A DNA stretch of 64,000 nt from Leucaena leucocephala. Its lineage: Eukaryota; Streptophyta; Magnoliopsida; Fabales; Fabaceae. The DNA is taken from the NCBI GenBank assembly GCA_037074615.1, contig CM073536.1, positions 1,555,001-1,619,000 on the forward strand, written 5' to 3'. Both the position numbers and the translations under genes were made by a program. Positions within the stretch are counted from its first letter, which is position 1, and the number at the start of each line of letters is the position of its first letter. The notes below the pieces were generated by a model. That model had not been told where the DNA came from. It did not search any database and worked only from the letters and a program-made list of their open reading frames with translations. Below, one piece after another: positions 21,989 to 34,127 of this stretch.

Positions 21989-23224
21989 TTAATATGCAGG
22001 CCTAAGAACCAACTTCAACTTGGCCGTGTTAACGAGTTATATATGGTATACATACATCATGCATGTCCTTCCTTTAATTAACTACCTGCAACGCAATAAC
22101 TCATGTCTCCCACCAAATATGGAGGCTTGAAAAGTAATATCTCTAGTCTTGAGTTCTCTCCTGTGTGCAGAGGAAAATATCTTGAGATTCTTCCTCTTAA
22201 AGAAGCAACTTCCTAATTTGACCACACCATATCTTCCAGAGATCATGATTCAAGGAAGAGTTACACACCTGATCTCAATTGTTAAAAGAATAACTTCAAA
22301 AGAATTTAGTTGCAGTTATATATGTATATGTGTATATATGAGTATTATTTTTGATTTCCTAACTTACACTTGGCATGGCAGTTGACAAATCAAGTTCTCG
22401 GACTAACACTTATTTTCATCGTATCATGAAGATTTCTCCATCAGCCCAATTTCTACCTAAAAATTATAATAGGTGAGGGTAAATTAAGTTTAAAGGAAAA
22501 TATGGTACAAGCCTTGAAGACATCATGCACAATTTTCTTCTTCATTTATTCTTTTTCTACTGTTCAAAGAACCATTGCTACTAACAGAAACCATCTAGGA
22601 TCACTGACTCACGACTTGGCTCTGGTCCTTCTAAAGTTATGAATTATGATGTTCTATTCGCAGTACAAGAAATTATATCAAAGAGATATCACCAAACAAA
22701 AATACAAATTGAAATGTTGATCCTACATCTTTTACATGAAACAAATCCAATAACGGTCCCCTGAACTTATCATGTAAATGAAAAAGGCATTTATAAATCA
22801 AGCTGAATTTTCTACTTTTCTTCAGCTACACAGTTTTATTAATTAATTAATTTTTACAAGGAGGCGTGCCAATTGTGCGTCACTAAACTATATATATATA
22901 TATATTGTCCTAGTGAACACAAATTAAATAACAGTGAGGACAAATTATTACTCATATTCAACATTAGTTATCAGGTCGACAACCCCAAGTCCATGACGTT
23001 CAGGCATGGAGTAATTGACTATCAACACAATGAAAGCATCTCCTTGGTTGCCATTCTTGAAACTTAATGAAAGCTTCATCCAGAACATGACCCTATTTGC
23101 TCGGAGCATTTTATCCACGCGCATCATATCCTTCATTACTTACTATTAATGGTACTACACCCCACGCTCAACAGCTCCACTTGCACCGCATTAATGTCAA
23201 AGAAAAGGCTTGCATCAAATACCT

Positions 23225-23237
23225 ATAAAAGCAGTAA
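23225..23237 (+). promoter_or_regulatory. Candidate TATA box for the 23.3-kb gene
   Basis: TATAAAAG lies about 85 bp upstream of the ATG at 23,312, a normal plant spacing if the 5' UTR is short. No other support. Confidence 0.4.
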
Positions 23238-23311
23238 GCATGCCTTTCTTCTCCACACTACCCAGCCTCTTCTTCTTTCTACACCTTTGCAATTCAAAGC
23301 TTATAGTTTCC

Positions 23312-24631
23312 ATGGCTACTTCGTTTGGCTGGCTTTTCCTTTCTTTCCTTCTCTGCTTGTTCATCTCTCTCTCTATAAAGCATACTTCTGGGCAACCCAA
23401 TGCACTCGTTTTTCCTGTCACCAAAGATCTTTCTACATCCATTCCTCAATATGTTACTCAAATCAAACAAAGAACCCCATTAGTGCCGGTAAAGCTTACA
23501 GAGGATTTAAGTGGCAGCTGGCCTTGAGTGCATTGTGAACAAAACTATGTCTCTTCTACCTACAAGCTTCCTCCTTGTGACTCCCCACAATGCTCACTTT
23601 TGTGGATAATTACCTGTGGAGGTGATAGATGCAGTGGCCTTCCTGAAAACACTATCACTTCCAACCACAAATTCGGAGATCTCAGCCAAGATGTTATTTC
23701 TGTTCAATCTACCAATGGCTTCAATCCGGGGGAAATGGTTACAACGCCCAATTTTACCTTCCTTTGTGGATCAAAAGCCTTAGTGGAAGGCCTTCCTCGT
23801 GGTGTCACAGGTATGGCTGCTCTAGGAAGATCTGATATGTCACTTCCTTCTCAGTTTGCTTCAATTTTTGGTACTAGCCTACCGAGGAAGTTTGCCATTT
23901 GCTTGAGCTCATCAACTAGTGCCAAAGGTGCCATCTTTTTTGGTAGCAGTCCTTATCATTTCTTACCCAACATTGATGTTTCCAAGACCCTCACTTACAC
24001 CCCTCTCATTACGAACCCTGTGAGCACTGCCCCTGGTGAACCCTCATTTGAGTACTTCATTGGGGTAAATTCTATCAGCATCGGAGGCAAAAGCGTGGCT
24101 TTGAATAAAACCCTTTTGTCCATTAACAAACAAGGTTTCGGTGGAACCAAGATCAGCACTGTTAATCCTTACACCGTCATGGAGACCTCTATCTACAAAG
24201 CGGTCAGTGAGGCATTTATCCAAACACTTGGTAGGGGCATTCCAAAAGTCACACCCATACCGCCATTTTCAACATGCTTTGCTTCCAAAGACATTGGGTT
24301 CTCGCGGATGGGACCAAATGTGCCTACCATTGAGCTTGTATTGCAAAATGAGAAAGTGACGTGGAGCATCGCTGGGGCAAACTCGATGGTGCAGGTGAGA
24401 GATGGTGCGATTTGCTTAGGATTTGTGGATGCTGGTCTGAACCCAAGTGCTTCGCTCGTGGGCTCTGTGACGGGCACTTCACATCCAAGGACTTCCATCA
24501 CAGTAGGAGCACATCAACTGGAGAACAATTTGCTACAATTTGATTTAGCAATGTCAAGGCTTGGGTTCAGCAATTCACTCTTGTCCAAGAGAACCAACTG
24601 CGGCAAATTCAACTTTACCTCAAACTTGTGA
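23312..24631 (+). pseudogene. Basic 7S globulin / TAXI-like gene with one in-frame TGA
   Basis: The gene has no introns, and one frame runs from ATG 23,312 to TGA 24,629–24,631. It is broken only by a TGA at 23,525–23,527. Residues 1–28 form a signal peptide (WLFLSFLLCLFISLSI). The next part, VTKDLSTSIPQYVTQIKQ, is the usual mature start. The stop falls in the first catalytic-loop segment, where relatives have a Gly-Gly-x-x-Leu-Trp-Val-Asp-Cys pattern; here it reads LSGSWP, stop, VHCEQNYVSSTY. The stop stands where the family has Trp (TGG to TGA, one base). The other 367 codons are intact, with LPRGVTGMAALGRSDMSLPSQ, EPSFEYFIGVNSI and a C-terminal ENNLLQFDLAMSRLGFSNS block. As in other family members the catalytic DTG is absent. 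This is a recently disabled allele or gene. Stop readthrough is unlikely, since the next base is G and there is no CTA after the stop. Confidence 0.85.
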
Positions 24632-25333
24632 TGCCGTGATGGGTTTTCTTTTCTTTTCTTGTATTTCCTCCCCTGCAATTTTATTTCCGCAAACTAAATG
24701 TTTTTTTTTAATTTATTTCCACTGCTGTTACAAGTTTTATGTTTGAGAAATTAAAGCAATCAACCAGCAAAGGAAACTACCTTTTCCCCCGTATTTTTAT
24801 TTTTTAGTGGCATTTCCCGAGTGTTTTTAATCAGTACCTTAGAGTTCGGTGGCTGCGGCACAATTATTGATCAGCAATTCAGCATCATAGCTTCTCTAAG
24901 TCAATGGAAGTAATGTTGTTTCAATCTACCGTATTCCAAGTGCATCTCAATATCAATAATTGGATTTATTTTTAATTATTTTTTTAATCCAACAACATAA
25001 TCAACTGTCCACAAGAGAATGTACTGTGTATTGTCCATGAGACCCTAGTCCACGAGTTTTTGAAAGAGAATTTCCCAGCTGAAGCTAAAATGTTAAGGTT
25101 AACACAGTAGAATTAGTCAATGCAATATCTTTTTTATTAATTCACCCTAAAAGATAAAACGTAATTAAAAAAAATGGGTAAAAAAATTGTCACACGATAG
25201 AAGAGAGAGAACATATCTGAATACACCACAATAAAGAGATTTACATCTAGACTGCAAAAATAATGCTACGTTGGAAAGCTACAGAGGCACACAACCAGCT
25301 TTTTTTCTATAAGCCTCCAAAAATGAGCCATCT
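24632..25333. other. Short intergenic gap, convergent 3' ends
   Basis: It lies between the protease-like gene (+) and dihydroxy-acid dehydratase (−), so both 3' UTRs should be here. An (AT)TAAA-rich stretch near 24.7 kb could hold poly(A) signals. No gene. Confidence 0.55.
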
Positions 25334-28300
25334 CTACTCATCTGTCACACATCCCCTGGATGCAGATTGTACGTTTTTGATGTACTGGAAACAGAGAGAA
25401 TTCAAGTTTAAAACCCAGGGCATGGCTATATTTTTGCCGAAAGTATTGATTGCATTTCATTATCCACATGGACGATAAAAAAAAAATTAATTTTCCAAAA
25501 AATTTTGGTCCTCTATTTTCAAGGAAAATTGAATCCTTCAAGTTCTGAGAGCAGTTTCAATCACATCCCTCTTTGGACGATTCATGGGTTCGTCATAAAT
25601 GTCTAACTGAGCTGCTAACAAAGCCATGATGTCCTTTCCATCGAACAAGTCAGTAAAATTGAAACAATACTTAAAGATTTTCTCAGGAGGGATGAAAATA
25701 AATCCAGGCAACTTGGAGGACTCAATTGTGACAGTTGAAAATAAAGGGGCGAAAACAGTATTCATCAAACTAAAAGTACATAAATTGTCTTGAGAAAAAG
25801 AAAGAAAATAAATTATGCAGATTTCATACCTTGTACAAAACTCCTCGGTCGGCTTTGTTTGCAGGGGTAGTCCATTTCTTCCTTCGTGCCTCCATCTCCT
25901 CGTCTGTTACCAAAGCGTCAATTCTTCGTTTCTGAACATCAATGGTGATTATGTCTCCATTTTGAATCAAGCCAACAGGACCACCTTCCTGTAAAAATTA
26001 TTGCACTTCTGTCATTCAACGGTAAAGACCTTTTACAGAAAATTTCAACAGTTGATACTTTCTTAAGTTAAAATAAATAAACATGCCTTGCATTAGAATA
26101 AGTGAAGGAAAGATTATGGTGCACATAAGATGCATCAGATTTCCTTGTAAAATATTAGGCCTGTTTGGATAAGAGTTTGGAAAAAGGCTTATGAAAAAAG
26201 AGAGCTTTTGGACAGCTTTTAGAAGGGTTTTTAGAGAAGAGCTTATGGAAAAAAAGTGGTTCTGAATAAACGAGTGTTTGGACAATTATTACTAGAAGAA
26301 CTTTTGTAATTGAAAAATTACCAGAAATAATATGATTTTATTAAAAATATGAGAGAAGAGAGAGGATGGAGAAGAGAGAGGAGAGAGAAGAGAGGGTGAA
26401 GAAGAGATAAGAGAGAGGAGAGAGGAGAGAGGAGAGAGGGTGAAGAAGAGAGGAGAGAGGATGTAAGAAAAAATAAGGATAAAATAGTAATTGGTAGTCT
26501 ACAAACTCTGTTACTGTTCTACAAGTTAGTCTCAGTAGCTTATCTAAAACCTTGGTTTTAAACCATAGTTTGATCTAAAAACCCTTTTAGACAAATATAG
26601 TTGTTTGTTTTGAAATTTCCCCAAACTAAGGTTTAGGCTAAAACTCCTTTTAAAACCTTAGTTTGGGGGTTTCTAAACAGGCACATTATGGCAATACTAG
26701 AATATTTATAAGTGAAAAGTGAATTCACCTGCGCTTCAGGACATACGTGGCCGACCACAAACCCATGTGAACCTCCTGAAAATCTTCCATCAGTCAATAG
26801 CGCGACATCCTGCAGTTTTACAAGGCAATAAAGCATCTTCATACACATATTTGGCTAACAATATAGGGGGAAATATTTATTCCAATCATCTAAAAAATTG
26901 TGTCGTGTGAGTCTGAGGAAATTTAATGGAAAAGTGAAGCATGGGGTTAACTAACCTCCACACAACTGGTGTGGAGGCTAGCATTCCCACACACATAAAA
27001 ATATAATTAACAAGGAAATAAAGAGACCTTCCCAAGGCCTGCGCCCATTATTGCACTTGTAGGCGTTAGCATCTCAGGCATGCCAGGACCACCCTTAGGT
27101 CCCTCTCCCCTGATCACAACCACTTTCCCCTGAAAAGATGATATATCACAAGGAAAAAATTAGATAACTTTTCCATTTTTAGATGCCAATGACCTTGTGG
27201 TTGCATCTTTCTAATGCTAAACTAATACTGTACAGGGCAGTTAGAAGATATCAACTCAAAATAATGCAGAACACATATAACTCCCCAAAGTCCAAAGTAA
27301 ATTCTACAATGCAGCAGGTGGCAGCTATGACAGTTAAAGTTCTATAATTACTTGCCATAAGCAGATGAAACTCACGTGATTAAGCCTTGTGAATTTAATA
27401 AAATGGGTTCTAAAAGTTGGACTCATTCTAGGGTAAGAATCGCAAAACTTCAGTTCAGAAGCCACTTGTAGAATTAAGTTTTGGAAGTTTACCAGCCTCT
27501 GCATGTGGAAGAAAGCAAACTCAAAAAGAAAGAAAGAAAACCTATAAGAAGTGCCTTGCTTTCCCTTATAATTGGACCAGCTTCTTATGATTCAATTAAC
27601 ATGCCTGGTAATGATAAGGAGGCTGAGATGTTGTAGTAGTGCACACTTTGATTTAACTTTCTGGTGTATTTAAATGAAGCAGAATGGACCACATCTTCAA
27701 TGGCATCTTTGTTTACATTTTGTACATTTATTGACACATAGGTACATTGGATGGGTTTGTTGCAATGCCTGTTTGCTCTCGATTTTCAAGTTTGCCTTAT
27801 CCTCTTCCGGATTTACTTCTCTTTTGTCCCAAGTTTCTTCCATTCAACAGTAATAGTTAAAATATTCTAAATCATACAAATTAACTGATCACTCGATCAA
27901 AATAAAAAGAATTTGAAGGCATCACTGTAACTCGAGCAAATCATTTGCTCACAGCTCACAAATGAATTAACGTTAGATTAAGAAAGAGTAAGGCTAACTA
28001 AAACTGAGAAATTATAGCTACATCCATTTTCAGTAGTTTTGTTAGATTGTAGGCTTAGTCACTAAGTGTTTTGCAGCAACAGCCACGGCAACAGAAGAAT
28101 TACCTTGAAGCTTGAAGGATTCTCTGAAATGGCAGCAATCATTGACTCCTCTCCTTCAAAAACAAGTGCTGGCCCTGTTGAATGATCCCCATGATTAAGC
28201 AACGCGTTAAAAATTCAAGATAAACAAAACAAGACCAAGATATCAAGAAAATGCACCAGAAAAGTACAGCCCCTCTTTTCCAGTTATTTTAGCAACAGAA

Positions 28301-31300
28301 CCCTCTGGTGCAAGATTCCCATATAAAATTTGAATGTGTGCAGTCTTCTTGATGGGATTTTCTACTGGCCTTATAATTTCCTGAATCAAACAACACACAA
28401 ATTTGTAGCCTGACACTGACAGTAGAAAAATGGGAGGCATTAAAATCAAACACTAACAAAAGCACACCTGCCCTTCCGACAAAGGAAGGAAAGTTTCTGC
28501 ATTTTCGGCTAGGGTCTTCCCAGTGACTAGAGAAGTATCTCCATGTTAGTGAAATGCATATTTATTAAAAAAACGAAACTACTCTTTTTAATAATCAAAT
28601 GCAAGAAAGATATACCAGTTATACAGTCCCCATCTAAAAATCCCTGCTCAAGAAGGTAGCGAATAACTGCAGGGGTCCCTCCAACCTATAAAAACAAGCG
28701 TTTTGAGAGATGAATAATAATGCATGAATATAAAAAAACATAGGCATCAGCAGGAAAATGAATGAAAATGGGAAGACCAAATAATTCAGCATGGTACCTT
28801 GTGAACATCTTCCATGACATATTTGCCACTAGGCTTAAGATCAGCAAGAAAGGGGACCTCATCACTAACCTTCTGAAAATCATCAAGAGTTAAATCGATA
28901 CCAACAGACCTGCCAAATCAAGATGTGAAATTTCTTGAAAGATTTATATATATGTTTATATATATGTATTATAAAAAATTCTGGCACCAAAGTTCATGCA
29001 CCTTGCAATAGCAATTAAATGTAACACTGCATTGGTAGATCCACCAAGTGCCATGACGATAACCATCGCATTACGTAGTGATTTGCGGGTTATAATGTCT
29101 CGGGGCTTCAAGTCCATTTTCAATAATTCAAGCAGATATTTCCCAGCTAATCGGCACTCATCCAACTTTAGCGGATCCTCAGCAGGTGTGGATGAGCTAA
29201 AGAAATAGCAAAGTTAAGAACATTAACTTAAAAATAGAATCTATAAATGTGAACTGGCATACATACCTATAAGGAAGAGACATCCCCATAGCTTCAATTG
29301 CAGAAGCCATGGTATTGGCTGTATACATTCCCCCACAAGCCCCAGCACCAGGGCATGAATTGCGGATAACATTTTGCCTGTGCTCATCGCTAATAGCTCC
29401 ACTCACAAATTCTCCATAGCACTACAGATAAATAAAGAATTAGTAAAGTATGATTGCCAAAAGCTGCAGTACTTGGATGGTCAACTTCCAGCTTATTATA
29501 TATAGTCAAAATATAACTTTCATTAAAAATAACCAAATTCACAATCTTGTTGTAAAAGATGAAAACATTATTCCTGATGAAGAGAGTATAGAAACAGGAT
29601 AGAATATTGTCTTCCACAATCAATTGGACCAAAAAAGAATATTTAACAAATTTACAGAAGTACGGAAAAACTCCTTTGAGATTTTTCTTTTTTCTTCACC
29701 TCTTTGTTCTTGGAGGATTCACATTCTCTTTTATTGTGCGCTTTTTTTTTGTTATTTTGGACGTCAAATTATAATTAAATTAGCTTTCTGCAGACATAAT
29801 TAAAATGCAGGATAAAAATATGGATGTTTCAATAGCAATGAATTATTTACCTGAAAGGCAGACACTATGTCATATGTATTGCCCTGAAAATGACCAGGCT
29901 GCAAAAGAAATAATCAACGTAAAAAGGTTATAAACCACATTCCAAAGAACCACTTTATGATTTTCATTAACAAAGATAAAAAGTTCAGAGCTGATTACCA
30001 CATTCTTAAACATGATAGGAACATACAGCTAATAATAATTTGAAATTAATTACAAGAAAAATGTAGAATTCAAATAACAGTTACTCCATTTGTTCCCTCA
30101 ATTATCTACTGAAGAACACTGACTACAAAGTAATATAAGGGTTTCAAATTAACGTGTGCATAATTGATGTGACTAATTTCAATCGAAGGAAGAAAATGCA
30201 TAATAAAACCACACGATTGTCTCAAAGATTATGATATAATGTAAGGCCATTAAGTTCAAAGATATCATATCCAGTACCATTCTTAATTTCTTGTTAGCTA
30301 CAAATTTACCAGGTAACATTGATCAGATAGAAAAACAAGCAAACGTATTTTTAATGACTTTTTTCTTTTATTCAAATTCTAGTTAGTGCAAACTATGAAT
30401 CATGAATTTTGAATTGATCAGCACACATTTAACGCTGTTTAATGAAATTACAAAAAATCAGCAGGGCCTTGATCAGGCTTGACAAACAATTATATCATTT
30501 TCCATCAATAATAGTCCTCTCAGAAGCCAAAGCCTTATATCCTACCTTAATAGTACCACCATAAATCATTATACTTGGTCGGTTGAGCCGGCCCATTGCC
30601 ATGATTGTACCTGGCATCTGAAAATTTACAACATATACTCAATTGCAAGAAGGCAACTACAATACCACATAGCTAAATGTTCAAAATAAATTGAGAAATT
30701 CAAGTCATAGTGAGACAGAGCATAGACAGCTTTACAAGAAACAATAACAGATTTAAAAGGCAAATTTATCATAATTTAATGGCAGCATCACACCGTGGAA
30801 TTAAGAACTGTTAACGATTTAAGAAATGCCTTTCTTACACTCAATGAAACAAGCTACCACCAGCAGATTCTGAACTTATAGGAAATCTAGGATTAAAACT
30901 TTCAGTTACTCCCTGTAATAATAGAACTAGAGATCCATCTATGGTTTGGAAAGCCACGCGCATTTCCTACAGAGAAGATTGATGAAGGCGAATAAAGAAC
31001 CAAAGTATCAAACACAATTGACATGATAACGATGCAAGACAAGGTTACAGAGGAAAAGGTAAAGAGCAATCAGATGGAGACAAGTAAACTTCACATAAAC
31101 ATAATCGATTTAACACTTAGTTTATATGACTAAATATGCTTACTAATAGAAATCATACACAGCCATGTAGATTATAGATAGCAATTCAAAAAAATCAGCA
31201 CTAACAGAAGATATCTTACGTTTTTGTCGCAGCCAGGGATGGAGATGTTCCCATCATACCACTGGGCACTCATGACAGTCTCAATACTATCCGCAATGAG

Positions 31301-31783
31301 GTCCCTAGACTGCAAGCTGTAGCACATACCTCTCGTCCCCATAGAAATGGCATCACTGACCCCAATTGTGTTGAACCTGAACCCGATCATGCCAGCCTCT
31401 TGCACCCCTTCTTTAACCGCTTCCGAAAGCCTCAAAAGGTGCATGTTGCAAGTGTTCCCCTCATACCACACTGATGATATACCAATCTGAGGCTTATCCA
31501 GGTCATCTTCTGAAAGGCCCACCCCATGGAGCACTGCCTGAGATGCACCTTGCGACTTAGGCTCTGTTATGCGGGAACTGAACTTGTTGAGCTTCTGTGT
31601 AGGAGCGGATTTAGGTGGAGCGTCCACAGGGACAGATGGTGATTGTACGGCCCCTGCTCTGACTGATAACAGGTGGGGGCGAGCAGATTGACATCTTCGA
31701 AGAGGTGTTGGTGGCTTCGACTTAGTTAAGGTTGCCGGAGAGAAGGGTGTGAATAGTGTCGACTGCATGGTTATTGCGGGCAA
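25334..31783 (-). CDS. DHAD: Dihydroxy-acid dehydratase, chloroplastic (ILVD/DHAD)
   Basis: It converts 2,3-dihydroxy-3-methylbutanoate and -pentanoate to the 2-oxo acids, the third shared step of Val, Leu and Ile synthesis, in the plastid with an Fe–S cluster. Fourteen exons join to 620 residues: 31,220–31,783; 30,546–30,617; 29,851–29,898; 29,267–29,421; 29,002–29,196; 28,798–28,909; 28,616–28,685; 28,468–28,526; 28,257–28,380; 28,104–28,174; 27,028–27,129; 26,729–26,809; 25,830–25,988; 25,334–25,384. The sum is 1,863 bases, a whole number of codons. The N-terminal 40–60 residues are Ser/Thr/Pro/Arg-rich, as in a transit peptide. Motifs in order: EGNTCNMHL, PGCDKN and CPGAGACGGMYTANTM (cluster Cys), GGSTNAVLHL, GEGPKGGPGMPEM and GRFSGGSHG. 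It ends KNVQSASRGCVTDE. All introns are GT–AG. Translation could also begin at the Met at 31,768. The gene looks intact. Confidence 0.96.
25538..25768 (-). other. Unrecognised 76-codon open frame inside the last DHAD intron
   Basis: It lies wholly inside the last DHAD intron (25,385–25,829), on the same strand. Composition is protein-like: LPGFIFIPPEKIFKY, then FDGKDIMALLAAQLDIYD, and PMNRPKRDVIETALRT before TGA. It is not part of the DHAD protein, whose terminal exon is at 25,334–25,384. I do not recognise the family. It may be a captured piece of another gene, an alternative last exon (an ATAATTT/TTTTAG pyrimidine-rich acceptor-like region lies near 25,770), or chance. Confidence 0.35.
26159..26682. 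mobile_element. GA-rich MITE, copy 1, in a DHAD intron
   Basis: The ends are GCCTGTTTGGATA and TTCTAAACAGGC, an inverted pair. The core (26.34–26.46 kb) is a (GAGAGAG)-rich purine tract. The right half matches 32.75–32.95 kb and the reverse complement of 44.38–44.56 kb, for example AAAAAATAAGGATAAAATAGTAATTGG with small changes. There is no coding sequence. The end type fits hAT- or Mutator-derived MITEs. No clear target duplication is seen at this copy. Confidence 0.75.
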
Positions 31784-32528
31784 TGCAAGCGCTGCAGGTG
31801 GAATCCAAGCCTTTTAGGGTTTGTGAGACGCATTATATTAAAAATAAATTAAATTCATAAAAAAAATATATACAGTACTCAAATCAACCATCCCCATTGC
31901 TGGCCTTGAAAGGCTCCAAATGGAGGGAAAGGGCAATTCAAACCCATGCGTCAACACTGATATTTAAAGACTTCAAAAAATCAAATATTGTGAGTCCTGC
32001 ATTATGCAAAATGGGGCCTGAAGCTCTGCGTACTCAGAGCAAGTATAGAACTGGCTTTGAAAGAAAATCTCTCGTTCAGAAATTTGTATTGATTCAACAG
32101 CGAGGCACATGAATACAAATATCATCAAGCATCTAAAATGTAATGAGTAAAATTGTCAATAACTTAATCCCAACCCCTACTCCAAAGTCTGCGCGTTAGA
32201 TTAGGTGGCAAATTTCGAAGTGTTAATAACTAAGGAGGTAGAAAATACAAGAGATGTTAGTTAGACCAAACTAAGATGGAGTTGTCGAAGCAATAACAAT
32301 GCTTAACCTCTATAGTCGAAGGCACACGCGTGACGCGTCTGGCTAGACTCTCTTTAGAGAGTGGCTCCGGCGGCGGAGAAGAAGGATCGAGTTTGAGAAG
32401 GATAGAGGAGACCCTGAGACAGTGATTTGTTCTGGAAAGTGTAAAGGGTAGTCACAGGGTGTTTTTCTTTACGTGGCAAGAGTAAAGTTACGGTTTTTTT
32501 CTTTTTTACCAAAAAAGATTAGGGTCAA

Positions 32529-32978
32529 CAAGATTATGCCTTTAGATTAGGTTTTGAGAATAGATTTTAAAAAAAATATATTTTATAAAAAATAAGTATT
32601 TTGATAGTTATTTTTAAAATAATTTTTTAAAAAAATAAATTACTAAAAATGGTATAATTTTATTAAAAAGAGTGGAGAGGAGAGAGAAGAGTGGGTGGAG
32701 AAGAAAGAAGAGAGAGGAGAGAGTAGAGAGGATAAATGAAAGATAGTGAAAAAGATAAAAGAGAGAGGAGATATAGTGTAAGAAAAAATAAAGGTAAAAT
32801 AGTAATTGGATAATCTATAAGTTGTTTTACTATTTTAAAAGCTATTCTGACCAGTTTTTCTAAAACTATAGTTTGACCCAAACCGAAATTTTGAACAAAA
32901 ATAGTTGTTTGTGTAAAAAAATTTCAAACTGAGATTTTGCTCAAAATCAATTCTCAAATCACACACCCAAACACACAC
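32529..32978. mobile_element. GA-rich MITE, copy 2, with 9-bp target-site duplication
   Basis: It is flanked by TAGGGTCAA at 32,520–32,528 and 32,979–32,987. Subterminal inverted repeats are TTTTGAGAATAGATTTT on the left and AAAATCAATTCTCAAAT on the right. A GA-rich core spans about 32,670–32,780. It is homologous to the elements at 26.16 and 44.38 kb. A 9-bp duplication favours a Mutator-like origin over hAT (8 bp). Confidence 0.75.
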
Positions 32979-33479
32979 TAGGGTCAATAGGTTTAATATC
33001 AATAGTCATAAGTAAATATTTATAAAAAATTTATAAAATTATTTATCAAAATAATACTCTTAAAAAATAGTGATATTCAAACTAAAAGAATTAAAAAAAA
33101 TAACTATTTTATAACAGTATTTTTTAAAATGGCCCTTTTTTTTCTCAGACTACTAACATTTAAAAATATTTTTATATTACATTTTATAATATTATATTAA
33201 TATAATTTTTATTTATGTATTTTAAATTAGTTTTAATTATTTGTGTGGTAATAGGTTCGGAAATAAAATAAAGTATTTATATTTTTAGTATGCATAAAAT
33301 TAATTAATAAATAGAAAAAAGCAATAAGTTGTGTCTTTGAGAAGAGAAAATGGGGAAATTAAGAGGGAGAGGAAGAGAAGAAAACCCAAGGGAGTGTTTT
33401 CTCTGTATTTGTGAATAAGCTAATTCAAACACCAACAAAGAAAGGTAGAAGAGACTTTTTTTATATATATATTAAAAAT

Positions 33480-33655
33480 ATTAAATAAACTAGTTAATTA
33501 TAATTAATATAAGAGCTAATTAACTAATTTAAAGAGATTAATGAGTATATAATATGAATTTATCTTAAAGGGTTCGATTTAGTCATAATTAGTTAATTTA
33601 TTTTATTTTTTTAATATATCTAAAAAAAATTAACTAGCTCTTATATTAACGAAAC
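33480..33655. repeat. AT-rich foldback repeat
   Basis: The inverted arms are TTAATATAAGAGCTAATTAACT near 33,505 and AATTAACTAGCTCTTATATTAA near 33,630. The family is shared with 2.3 and 3.9 kb. Confidence 0.55.
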
Positions 33656-34127
33656 AGAAGTAGTATGAAATTAAATAAACCATAGTAACAACAAAGAAGG
33701 GAGCCAATTCTGATCTTAACAATCTAGATTCATTCAAGCTGTGATGACAAAGTTGTTGAGATCTAGCTATCAGTTTGCATTTTGCAAGATACAAAGCCAA
33801 ATTCATTTTTTTTTTCAAAGAAAGAAAAAGAAACGTTAAACAAGGTTTGGAAAGGAATAGTTCACTTTCTATATTGGAGCAGTTGATGAGCACAAATCAC
33901 TCTTATTCTGACTTACGAGGAGCAACACAAGAAAAGTGTTGATGCTTTCCCCCAGTCCTCCACCTTGAAAAAAAGGCCAAATATGTGTGAGCAGCAAAAC
34001 TTCCTATCTAAAACTTGCCCTAATTGTTGCATCATGCCTGTTCCATGCAACACAAAGAATCTAACTTTTCTAAGCAACATCTCATTATAAGACCCAATAA
34101 AATATTTCTTCAGCACTAAGTCTGATC

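Larger units (their letters stand above)
21132..23311. other. Intergenic between the two protease-like genes
   Basis: It holds upstream DNA of the pseudogene and of the 23.3-kb gene (they point away from each other), plus a Stowaway-like MITE at 21,725–21,988. No gene is supported. A sequence near 23.2 kb (CCTATAAAAGCAG) is a plausible TATA region for the 23.3-kb gene. Confidence 0.5.
31784..34127. other. Intergenic between divergent DHAD and NIP genes
   Basis: The DHAD promoter and 5' UTR should lie in 31.8–32.5 kb. The rest holds the MITE at 32,529–32,978, AT-rich DNA and a repeat at about 33,480–33,655. No gene is supported. Confidence 0.5.

Noticed and set aside
26016..26285. 89-codon minus frame in a DHAD intron
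   Set aside because: It crosses the edge of a MITE and is intronic; composition follows the AT-rich DNA.
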